A stretch of 5,649 nucleotides of DNA from Bifidobacterium breve (GCA_945869715.1 CAMBPP010000095.1:1-5649), one strand, 5' to 3'. Positions 1 to 5,576 are shown, counted from the stretch's first letter. Program-made: numbers and translations. Notes: generated by a model not told the origin, from the letters alone.

Positions 1-1269
1 GTACTGCGCCATTTCGCGCTCACCTTGCAACACGTGAATTTCCACCGATGGCTGCATGTCTTCTGCAGTGGTGAACACTTCGGTACGACGTGTAGGAATG
101 GTGGTGTTGCGCTCGATGAGCTTCGTCATGACGCCACCCTTGGTTTCAATACCCAGCGACAGTGGTGTGACGTCGAGGAGCAACACATCTTTCACATCGC
201 CCTTCAATACGCCGGCCTGTACTGCTGCACCAATGGCAACTACTTCGTCGGGGTTCACCGATCTGTTTGGCTCTTTGCCGGTGAGTGACTGCACGAGGTC
301 TTGCACTGCTGGCATACGAGTTGAACCGCCAACCAAGATGACGTGATTGATTTGTCCCTTTGACAAACCTGCATCTTTAATTGCTTGCTCAAATGGAATA
401 CGGCAACGCTCAATGAGGTCTGACGTCATTTCCTGGAACTTTGAACGCGACAACATTTCGTCGAGGTGAAGCGGACCTTCTGCAGTTGCGGTAATGAACG
501 GCAAGTTGATTTGTGTTTGCTGCACTTGTGACAGTTCAATTTTTGCTTTTTCAGCAGCTTCTTGCAGACGTTGTTTGGCCATGCGATCTTGCGCAAGGTC
601 AACGCCGTGTGCGCTCTTGAATTGTGAAACGAGCCAATCGATAATGCGTTGGTCCCAGTCGTCGCCGCCCAGAACGGTGTCGCCATGTGTGCTCTTCACT
701 TCGAACACACCGTCGCCAATTTCCAAAACGCTCACGTCGAAGGTTCCGCCACCAAGGTCGAAGACCAAAACGGTTTCGTCTTCGCCACCCTTGTCGAGAC
801 CGTATGCCAATGCGGCAGATGTTGGTTCGTTGATAATGCGCAGTACTTCAAGACCGGCAATTTGCCCAGCTTCTTTTGTTGCGGTGCGCTGTGCGTCGTC
901 GAAATACGCAGGAACGGTAATAACTGCTTGAGTGACCGTGTCGCCCAGGTATGCCTCGGCATCGCGCTTCAACTTCATGAGGATGCGAGCACTGATTTCT
1001 TGTGGCGTGTACTGCTTGCCATCAATATCGGGGGTCTTCCAGTTCTCGCCCATGTGGCGCTTGACTGAACGAAAGGTGCGATCGGGGTTTGTAATGGCCT
1101 GGCGCTTGGCAACTTCTCCGACAAGCACTTCGCCTGTCTTTGAAAATGCCACGACCGACGGTGTGGTGCGGGCGCCTTCAGAGTTGGGAATCACTACAGG
1201 GTCGCCAGCTTCCAAAACGGAAACAACGGAGTTTGTGGTGCCAAGGTCGATACCGACTGCTTTTGCCAT
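1..1269 (-). CDS. dnaK: Molecular chaperone DnaK (Hsp70), 3' end cut by window edge
   Basis: ATP-dependent cytosolic Hsp70 chaperone that folds and protects proteins together with DnaJ and GrpE. I translated the minus strand from the ATG at 1269-1267; it stays open for 423 codons to base 1. Visible motifs: the N-terminal phosphate loop GIDLGTTNSVV (residues 6-16), Lys70 in RSVKRHMG, NEPTSAALAYGL (147-158), DLGGGTFDVS (171-180), Thr198 in GDTVLGG, the adenosine motif ILVGGSTRMP (311-320), and the interdomain linker DVLLLD (361-366) followed by the start of the substrate-binding beta domain. About 190-210 C-terminal residues of the usual 610-640 are outside the window. The loop after residue 74 is short and lacks the roughly 24-residue insert of Gram-negative DnaK, as expected for a monoderm; the text is closest to mycobacterial DnaK from memory. 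The start is supported by an AAAAGGA ribosome binding site. grpE, dnaJ and hspR would be expected beyond the left edge, but this is not seen. Confidence 0.98.
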   Translation of the reverse strand, partial: MAKAVGIDLGTTNSVVSVLEAGDPVVIPNSEGARTTPSVVAFSKTGEVLVGEVAKRQAITNPDRTFRSVKRHMGENWKTPDIDGKQYTPQEISARILMKLKRDAEAYLGDTVTQAVITVPAYFDDAQRTATKEAGQIAGLEVLRIINEPTSAALAYGLDKGGEDETVLVFDLGGGTFDVSVLEIGDGVFEVKSTHGDTVLGGDDWDQRIIDWLVSQFKSAHGVDLAQDRMAKQRLQEAAEKAKIELSQVQQTQINLPFITATAEGPLHLDEMLSRSKFQEMTSDLIERCRIPFEQAIKDAGLSKGQINHVILVGGSTRMPAVQDLVQSLTGKEPNRSVNPDEVVAIGAAVQAGVLKGDVKDVLLLDVTPLSLGIETKGGVMTKLIERNTTIPTRRTEVFTTAEDMQPSVEIHVLQGEREMAQY

Positions 1270-1278
1270 GGTGGGGTG

Positions 1279-1285
1279 TCCTTTT
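1279..1285 (-). promoter_or_regulatory. Ribosome binding site of dnaK
   Basis: On the minus strand AAAAGGA ends 9 nt before the dnaK ATG, a normal Shine-Dalgarno distance. It fixes the dnaK start and shows that dnaK has a real leader. This contrasts with the plus-strand genes and dcd in this window, for which no comparable site is visible. Confidence 0.75.
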
Positions 1286-1344
1286 TCTTGAAAGAGTGAT
1301 ATGTGGGGCACAAGAGGCCCTGTATCGGGGGGTTGACACAGGAT

Positions 1345-1365
1345 CCTTAGTGACTTGGACTCAAG
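1345..1365 (-). promoter_or_regulatory. HAIR operator 1 (putative HspR site) upstream of dnaK
   Basis: The actinobacterial HspR repressor binds HAIR elements of consensus CTTGAGT-N7-ACTCAAG. Here, read on the plus strand, the arms are CCTTAGT (5 of 7 matches) and ACTCAAG (7 of 7), separated by exactly 7 bases. The element lies 76 bp upstream of the dnaK start. On the minus strand the perfect arm gives TTGAGT (1364-1359), which could double as a dnaK -35 box; I could not place a convincing -10 at the matching distance. HspR control of dnaK is established in Streptomyces and Mycobacterium; here it is inferred from the motif. Confidence 0.75.
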
Positions 1366-1382
1366 ATTAGAGGGGAATAGAG

Positions 1383-1391
1383 TTATCCACA
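1383..1391 (+). promoter_or_regulatory. Perfect DnaA-box sequence (TTATCCACA)
   Basis: The nonamer TTATCCACA matches the classical DnaA box exactly and lies between the two HAIR-like elements in the dnaK/gpmA divergent region. Only one copy was noticed, so it is not an origin. A chance occurrence is possible: roughly one in twenty-five windows of this size would carry one, taking both strands. A role in DnaA-linked control of either flanking gene is speculation. Confidence 0.4.
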
Positions 1392-1417
1392 ACTCGGGCG
1401 GGCAAAAAAGTACAAAT

Positions 1418-1438
1418 GTTGAGTGGAAGTGACTTAAG
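1418..1438 (+). promoter_or_regulatory. HAIR-like operator 2 (second putative HspR site)
   Basis: Arms GTTGAGT (6 of 7 to CTTGAGT) and ACTTAAG (6 of 7 to ACTCAAG) are separated by exactly 7 bases (1425-1431), the HAIR geometry. Its centre is 73 bp from the centre of HAIR 1, close to seven helical turns. It ends 10 bp before the putative -35 box of gpmA, so bound HspR could touch the gpmA promoter as well as dnaK. Multiple HAIR repeats upstream of dnaK are known in Streptomyces. The match is imperfect in both arms, so confidence is moderate. Confidence 0.55.
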
Positions 1439-1448
1439 TACTTGCCAT

Positions 1449-1479
1449 TTGGCAGGTGCGGCTCCAATGGTCGTACCAT
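1449..1479 (+). promoter_or_regulatory. Putative leaderless promoter of gpmA
   Basis: TTGGCA at 1449-1454 (5 of 6 to TTGACA), a 19-bp spacer, and TACCAT at 1474-1479 (4 of 6 to TATAAT) are followed by six bases and then the gpmA ATG at 1486. Transcription would start on or next to the A of the start codon. The -10 is embedded in the inverted repeat AATGGT-CGT-ACCATT (1466-1480), and TGCCA-TT-TGGCA (1443-1454) overlaps the -35, so either palindrome might be an operator. The spacer is longer than ideal. Confidence 0.4.
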
Positions 1480-1485
1480 TTCCTT

Positions 1486-2229
1486 ATGACTGGAACGCTC
1501 GTCCTTCTTCGCCATGGCCAAAGCACCTGGAATGAACTCAACTTGTTCACGGGTTGGCACGACGTAGAACTCACGACCCTTGGGAAAAGCGAAGCCGCGG
1601 CAGCCGGAGCCCTCATGAAAGAGGAAGGCCTGGTCTTCGACTTCGCACACACCAGCCTGCTCACCCGCGCAGTGCACACCTGCAATTTGGCGTTAGATGC
1701 AATGGACCAAATGTGGCTTCCCTTGCAACGCCACTGGCAATTAAACGAACGCCATTACGGAGCCCTCCAAGGTCTTGACAAAAAGGCAACCACCAAACTC
1801 CACGGCGCAGAACAAACCAATTTATGGCGTCGTAGTTACGACATACCACCGCCACCGGTAGACACCACAAGCCCCGAGCACCCGGCGAACGATGCGCGAT
1901 ATCGCTTCATTGCACCGCAAGATCTTCCAGCTACTGAATGTTTGAAAGATGTTGCGGCGCGCGTTCTACCGTATTGGAACACAGAAATAGTGCCTCAATT
2001 ACAGGCGAATATGAATGTTTTAGTTGTTGCACACGGCAACAGCTTGCGAGCACTCATCATGTATTTGGAAAGCATTAGTGAAGCCGCTATTGCAGAATTG
2101 AACGTTCCTACTGGGGTGCCACGCAAGTACACCTTCACTCCCGCCATGGAAGTGAGCGACGTCACATACTTGGGTGACGCTGAAGCAATTGCACAAGCAG
2201 CAGCCGCTATGGCAAACCAATCCAAATAA
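1486..2229 (+). CDS. gpmA: 2,3-bisphosphoglycerate-dependent phosphoglycerate mutase
   Basis: Cytosolic glycolytic and gluconeogenic enzyme that interconverts 3-phosphoglycerate and 2-phosphoglycerate through a phosphohistidine. The 247-residue protein has the full dPGM signature: LVLLRHGQSTWNELNLFTGW at 5-24 with phospho-accepting His10, Arg61 in SLLTRAVHT, the acid-base Glu88 in LNERHYGALQG, the substrate-binding Arg pair 115-116 in WRRSYD, and the second catalytic His183 in VVAHGNSLRAL. Length is typical of the family (about 245-250). The reading frame is open upstream to a GTG at 1456, but that adds ten residues (RLQWSYHFL-like) outside the conserved fold, so I chose the ATG at 1486. No Shine-Dalgarno precedes either start; a -10-like box 6 nt before the ATG suggests a leaderless mRNA. 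It is divergent from dnaK and is followed after 18 bp by a cNMP-binding protein gene on the same strand. Confidence 0.96.
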   Translation: MTGTLVLLRHGQSTWNELNLFTGWHDVELTTLGKSEAAAAGALMKEEGLVFDFAHTSLLTRAVHTCNLALDAMDQMWLPLQRHWQLNERHYGALQGLDKKATTKLHGAEQTNLWRRSYDIPPPPVDTTSPEHPANDARYRFIAPQDLPATECLKDVAARVLPYWNTEIVPQLQANMNVLVVAHGNSLRALIMYLESISEAAIAELNVPTGVPRKYTFTPAMEVSDVTYLGDAEAIAQAAAAMANQSK

Positions 2230-2236
2230 TTGGTTT
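2214..2236 (+). repeat. 8-bp inverted repeat across the gpmA stop codon
   Basis: AAACCAAT (2214-2221) and ATTGGTTT (2229-2236) are perfectly complementary around the 7-nt loop CCAAATA. The gpmA TAA (2227-2229) lies in the loop and the first base of the 3' arm. There is no T tract after it and the stem is AT-rich, so it is a poor intrinsic terminator. It sits where the spacer region of a promoter for the next gene would be, so an operator role is the alternative. Confidence 0.5.
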
Positions 2237-2241
2237 ATGCT
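2236..2241 (+). promoter_or_regulatory. Putative -10 box of the cNMP-binding protein gene
   Basis: TATGCT (4 of 6 to TATAAT) is followed by exactly six bases (GTGGTA) and the ATG at 2248, the same leaderless layout as before gpmA. No -35 hexamer is recognisable 16-19 bp upstream, where the 3' end of gpmA and the inverted repeat lie. The gene could equally be read through from gpmA. Confidence 0.3.
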
Positions 2242-2247
2242 GTGGTA

Positions 2248-2673
2248 ATGGCCTCAAAGAAAACTCCTCTCCAATACCTCGCACAAGTTCCCTTGTTCTC
2301 TTCATGCAGCACGCGTGACCTTGGCAAAATTGCTAAAGCCGCCGACCGCATCAACATGGTTGCTGGGACCACCCTCATCACTCAGGGCACAGCTGGCAAG
2401 CAGGCCTTCGTACTGCTCAGCGGTTCTGCAACTGTGAAGCGCAACGGTAAAAAAATTGCCACCGTGCAAGCAGGCGCCATTGTTGGCGAGCTCTCACTGC
2501 TCGACCGCGGCTCACGCACCGCCACTGTGGTGTGCGATACCGATTGTGAACTCCTCGTCGTAGATGCCCGTCATCTTTTTGCGGTCATCGACGAAGTTCC
2601 GGCCATTGCTCACAAGTTATTGGCGGCTCTTGCCACACGCATTCGTGACCTAGACCGTGCTCATTACGGCTGA
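2248..2673 (+). CDS. Stand-alone cyclic nucleotide-binding domain protein
   Basis: A 141-residue soluble protein that is almost entirely one CRP-type cNMP-binding beta barrel. It opens with helix LAQVPLFSSCSTRDLGKIA (11-29), then GTTLITQGTAGKQAFVLLSGSATV, typical of the first strands. The phosphate-binding cassette is GELSLLDRGSRTATV (80-94), with Glu81 and Arg90 placed as in proteins that bind cAMP or cGMP. The C-terminal helix (about 117-137) resembles the CRP dimer helix but the chain then ends: there is no helix-turn-helix, so it is not a transcription factor by itself. The frame extends upstream to a TTG at 2230, but the ATG at 2248 gives the family-like N-terminus. It lies 18 bp after gpmA and 23 bp before the etfD-like gene. 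Ligand and partner are unknown; acting as a cNMP-responsive adaptor or effector for a neighbour is inference. Confidence 0.9.
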   Translation: MASKKTPLQYLAQVPLFSSCSTRDLGKIAKAADRINMVAGTTLITQGTAGKQAFVLLSGSATVKRNGKKIATVQAGAIVGELSLLDRGSRTATVVCDTDCELLVVDARHLFAVIDEVPAIAHKLLAALATRIRDLDRAHYG

Positions 2674-2688
2674 TAGCAACTAAGTTAT

Positions 2689-2712
2689 GTGGTGCTATGA
2701 CTTCAGCACCGC
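2689..2712 (+). repeat. Hairpin with the etfD-like start codon in its loop
   Basis: GTGGTGCT (2689-2696) can pair with AGCACCGC (2705-2712): seven Watson-Crick pairs and one G-U, closing the 8-nt loop ATGACTTC whose first three bases are the start codon. The structure forms only if the mRNA begins upstream, for instance by read-through from the cNMP protein gene. No Shine-Dalgarno is visible here. A weak -10-like TATGTG or TTATGT (2685-2691) ends 5-6 nt before the ATG and would instead make a leaderless mRNA without the 5' arm. Confidence 0.4.
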
Positions 2713-4976
2713 AGAACCCCAGCACCTCGTCAACACCACGTCGCTTCAAGCCGCATCAACTCTCCATCGCCATTGGCGTTGGCGTGGGTGCTTTCACCTT
2801 GGTCTCCGGAGTCATTCCGCAGTTCACCAAATGGCACGGCGACTCTGCGGTTTCGCGTGAAGTATTCGGCAATATTCCTGGCCCTCTTCAAGCAGCTTTC
2901 TACTCCATCATTCCCATGCTCGTTATATGGGGCTCATTGCGCTTTGCCGACCGCATTCGTAACTGGGAACGCGGCACTTCAGACCGTCGTCGCACCACTA
3001 CGAAAAATGTTAAGCGCCGCTTAGCCGACTATCGCTCTGGTGTGTACATGCGCACCTTGTTGCGCGACTCGGCTGCTGGCCTCATGCACTCCATGATCTA
3101 TTTCGGTTTCCTGGTGCTACTGGGTGTCACCACGACGTTGGAAATTGACCACCAACTTCCTGAGAGTTTGAAGTTCTTGCACGGCCGCACGTACCAAGCC
3201 TATGCACTTGTTGGCGACCTTGCTGGCGTGGTATTTACCGTTGGTGTGTTGTGGGCCATTGTGCGCCGTTACGTACAGCGCCCGTACCGCATTCGCATTA
3301 AAACAAAACCAGAACACGCGGCAATTCTTGGCGTACTGCTCGGCATCGGCATTACGGGCTTTGGTGCAGAAGCGTTCCGCATTGCTCAAAGTCAAGCTGC
3401 CGGTCTCAACATGGATTTTGAAAAGTGGAGCATTGTTGGTTACCCCATTGCGCAAACGCTCAAAAATGTAAGCGTTGGCAGCTTAGAAACATGGCACCAA
3501 GTGTGGTGGGTCAGCCACGTGTTGACCTTCATTGCATTCCTTGCTTTGTTGCCCATCACCATGTTGCGTCACATTTTCACTTCACCACTCAACATGTACT
3601 TGAAAGATCGCGAGCGTCCGAAGGGCGCAATGAAAGCCATGCCGAACCTCACCGAGACCGGTCTTGAATCATTTGGCGCATCACTCATTGAAGACTTCAC
3701 CTGGAAACAACTTCTCGACACCGACGCATGCACAATGTGCGGTCGCTGCACCAGCGTGTGCCCCGCGCACGCAACAGGTAAACCACTTGACCCACGTGAA
3801 ATTGTTTTGAAGGTTGGCGAAGTAATGGCTGCCACTGCTGCACATGCAGAAGGTGGGCGTGTATCGCCACCAATTGGCACCGTCAAAGACATCACCATTG
3901 GTAGCAACTCTGTCTTTGAAAGAATTACCGCAGAAGAAGTGTGGGCGTGCACCTCATGCAAAGCCTGTGACGAAATTTGCCCAGTCAATATTGAAATTCT
4001 CGACAAGATTCTCGACATGCGTCGTTACCTCTCACTTATGGAGAGCAACTTCCCACCAGAACTTGGCAACGCATACCGCGCCATGGAAAACCAAGGCAAC
4101 CCATGGGGCATGAACCAAGGCGAGCGGGCCGATTGGGCAAAAGATCTCGATGTAGAAGTTGTTGACCCAGGCGCAGCCTTTAATTCGGAGTACCTCTACT
4201 GGGTTGGCTGTGCAGGTTCATTCGACGACAAGAACAAAAAAGTAACGCAGTCAATGGCACAGCTCTTGAAGCGCGCCAACATCGACGTTGCCATTCTTGG
4301 CCCAAGCGAAATGTGCACCGGCGACTCTGCTCGCCGCAGTGGCAACGAGTACCTCTTCCAAATGCTTGCCATGCCAAACGTAGAAATGTTGAACGGCATG
4401 GGCGTGAAAAAAATTATTACTCAGTGCCCTCACTGCTTTAACACATTGAAAAATGAGTACCCACAACTCGGCGGCAACTACGAAGTGATTCACCACAGTG
4501 AATTACTTGAAGAACTCATTGGCAGTGGTGCACTCGACATGAGCAATGCCACACTTGACGACCGCATTACGTATCACGACTCGTGCTACCTCGGTCGCCA
4601 CAACGATGTTTACATGGCGCCGCGCAAAGTGGTGGGCAGCATCAAGGGCGTACAAGTGGTGGAAATGCCACGCAACGGTACGAACGGCATGTGCTGTGGC
4701 GCCGGCGGTGCACGCATGTGGATGGAAGAAAGCATCGGCACCAAGGTGAACGACGAGCGTGCACGCGAAGCAATTAGCACTGGCGCAAGTCGTGTAGCTA
4801 CCGCTTGCCCGTTCTGCTACATCATGCTTGACGACGGTGTAAAAGCAGCTGGCGTTGAAGAAGGCTCAGTGAAAGTTGCCGACATTGCAATTCACGTTCT
4901 CGATGCACTTGAGAACGGCGAACGCAAGATGGCTGCTAACGATGCACCACTTGCGACACCTGTTGCCGGAAGCTAA
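2697..4976 (+). CDS. etfD: Membrane Fe-S oxidoreductase, EtfD-like (ETF:menaquinone oxidoreductase type)
   Basis: A 759-residue three-part protein. Residues about 22-290 form a NarI-like membrane domain with six hydrophobic helices (near 22-44, 64-86, 126-148, 168-190, 207-229, 266-290); basic loops at 86-123 and 190-205 put both ends in the cytoplasm, and His131, His267 and His274 are possible haem b ligands. Next is a ferredoxin-like domain with two 4Fe-4S motifs, CTMCGRCTSVCP (345-356) and CTSCKACDEICP (418-429). Last come two CCG (HdrB/GlpC-type) domains: the first has Cys505, a variant MCTGDSARRSGNE (Cys540) and CPHC (577-580); the second is canonical with Cys630, CCGAGGARMWMEE (666-678) and CPFC (704-707). 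The order and wording match mycobacterial EtfD (Rv0338c), which passes electrons from ETF and acyl-CoA dehydrogenases to menaquinone. No etfAB is in the window, so the exact electron donor is inferred; another HdrD/GlpC-like donor is possible. It converges on dcd with no gap. Confidence 0.9.
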   Translation: MTSAPQNPSTSSTPRRFKPHQLSIAIGVGVGAFTLVSGVIPQFTKWHGDSAVSREVFGNIPGPLQAAFYSIIPMLVIWGSLRFADRIRNWERGTSDRRRTTTKNVKRRLADYRSGVYMRTLLRDSAAGLMHSMIYFGFLVLLGVTTTLEIDHQLPESLKFLHGRTYQAYALVGDLAGVVFTVGVLWAIVRRYVQRPYRIRIKTKPEHAAILGVLLGIGITGFGAEAFRIAQSQAAGLNMDFEKWSIVGYPIAQTLKNVSVGSLETWHQVWWVSHVLTFIAFLALLPITMLRHIFTSPLNMYLKDRERPKGAMKAMPNLTETGLESFGASLIEDFTWKQLLDTDACTMCGRCTSVCPAHATGKPLDPREIVLKVGEVMAATAAHAEGGRVSPPIGTVKDITIGSNSVFERITAEEVWACTSCKACDEICPVNIEILDKILDMRRYLSLMESNFPPELGNAYRAMENQGNPWGMNQGERADWAKDLDVEVVDPGAAFNSEYLYWVGCAGSFDDKNKKVTQSMAQLLKRANIDVAILGPSEMCTGDSARRSGNEYLFQMLAMPNVEMLNGMGVKKIITQCPHCFNTLKNEYPQLGGNYEVIHHSELLEELIGSGALDMSNATLDDRITYHDSCYLGRHNDVYMAPRKVVGSIKGVQVVEMPRNGTNGMCCGAGGARMWMEESIGTKVNDERAREAISTGASRVATACPFCYIMLDDGVKAAGVEEGSVKVADIAIHVLDALENGERKMAANDAPLATPVAGS

Positions 4977-5540
4977 CTATTTGAAGTTTTCGAAATAGCG
5001 ACTCGGGGTTGGCCCGCGTTGCCCTTGGTACTTTGAACCAGATGCGCCTTTGCCGTATGGCTTGTCGGCGGGCGTGGTCATCATCATGAAACTCACTTGG
5101 CCAATTTTCATGCCGGGGTACAGCGTGATGGGCAAGTTGGCCACGTTCGACAATTCAAGAGTGATGTGACCATCGAAGCCGGCATCAATAAAACCTGCAG
5201 TGGAGTGGATGAGCAAACCGAGGCGACCAAGGCTCGACTTACCTTCTACACGGGCCACCATGTCGTCGGGAACACCAACGCGCTCGAGTGTGCTTCCCAA
5301 TGCAAACTCGCCTGGGTGCAACATGAATGCATCGCCGTCGGCAATTTCTACAAGTTCGGTTAATGACGTCATATCTTTTTTGACATCAATCACACTTGCG
5401 GTGTGATTGCGAAACACCCGAAATAGGTTGCTCACCTTGACATCGATGGAAGACGGCTGAAGACACGTCTCGTCGAGTGGATCAATAACTATGCGGCCAG
5501 CAGCGAGTTGCTCACGAATGGAGCGGTCAGACAAGATCAC
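4977..5540 (-). CDS. dcd: dCTP deaminase, probably the bifunctional dUMP-forming type
   Basis: Cytosolic trimeric enzyme of pyrimidine deoxynucleotide synthesis that deaminates dCTP; the bifunctional type also removes pyrophosphate to give dUMP directly for thymidylate synthase. With GTG at 5540-5538 as start, the protein has 187 residues and begins M(V)ILSDRSIRE, matching the usual family N-terminus. Motifs: QPSSIDVKV (28-36), HPGEF (75-79), EGKSSLGRLGLL (99-110) with Ser102 and Arg106, HSTAGFIDAGF (112-122), HITLELSNVANLP (125-137) with catalytic Glu129, YPGMKIGQ (141-148), and the nucleotide-closing tail GSKYQGQRGPTPSR (168-181). The HSTAGFID wording, as in Mycobacterium, favours the bifunctional form over the E. 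coli dCTP-only form, which reads TAHRIDPG. The frame reaches back to a TTG at 5576, adding 12 residues, but that TTG lies in a likely -35 box. The stop codon TAG directly abuts the TAA of the etfD-like gene. Confidence 0.95.
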   Translation of the reverse strand: MILSDRSIREQLAAGRIVIDPLDETCLQPSSIDVKVSNLFRVFRNHTASVIDVKKDMTSLTELVEIADGDAFMLHPGEFALGSTLERVGVPDDMVARVEGKSSLGRLGLLIHSTAGFIDAGFDGHITLELSNVANLPITLYPGMKIGQVSFMMMTTPADKPYGKGASGSKYQGQRGPTPSRYFENFK

Positions 5541-5546
5541 GCCTCC

Positions 5547-5576
5547 ACCATAGTCAAGAATCTTCGTCGCGCTCAA
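5547..5576 (-). promoter_or_regulatory. Putative leaderless promoter of dcd
   Basis: On the minus strand: TTGAGC (5576-5571, 4 of 6 to TTGACA), an 18-bp spacer, TATGGT (5552-5547, 4 of 6 to TATAAT), six bases GGAGGC, and the GTG start at 5540. The GGAGG is only one base before GTG, too close for a ribosome binding site, so leaderless initiation fits better. This supports GTG 5540 rather than the upstream TTG as the start. Confidence 0.45.

Noticed and set aside
1333..1338. Perfect TTGACA -35 hexamer on the plus strand
   Set aside because: No acceptable -10 follows at 16-19 bp (TGGACT at 17), and the sequence lies between dnaK and HAIR 1, far from gpmA.
1319..1342. CCTGT...ACAGG inverted repeat in the dnaK leader
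   Set aside because: Only five pairs across a 14-base loop, too weak to claim a structure or riboswitch.
1270..1370. CIRCE element (HrcA operator) upstream of dnaK
   Set aside because: I looked for TTAGCACTC-N9-GAGTGCTAA and found no match; the HAIR motif explains the regulation instead.
56..1370. Several open frames of 76-145 codons on the plus strand opposite dnaK
   Set aside because: They are antisense to a perfectly conserved dnaK reading frame, show no recognisable protein and overlap each other; they are reading-frame shadows.
1355..1383. Possible plus-strand promoter TTGGAC-N17-TAGAGT
   Set aside because: Both hexamers are poor and it would give a leader of about 95 nt without a ribosome binding site; the promoter at 1449-1479 fits the gpmA start better.
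1456..1485. GTG at 1456 as a longer gpmA start
   Set aside because: The added ten residues precede the conserved first beta strand of the mutase and have no ribosome binding site; they overlap the likely promoter.
2230..2247. TTG at 2230 as start of the cNMP-binding protein
   Set aside because: It would overlap the inverted repeat and -10-like box and adds MVYAVV, which is not family-like; ATG 2248 is better.
3117..4496. Minus-strand frames of 65-149 codons inside the etfD-like gene
   Set aside because: They lie opposite a fully conserved coding sequence with intact cysteine motifs and have no motif of their own.
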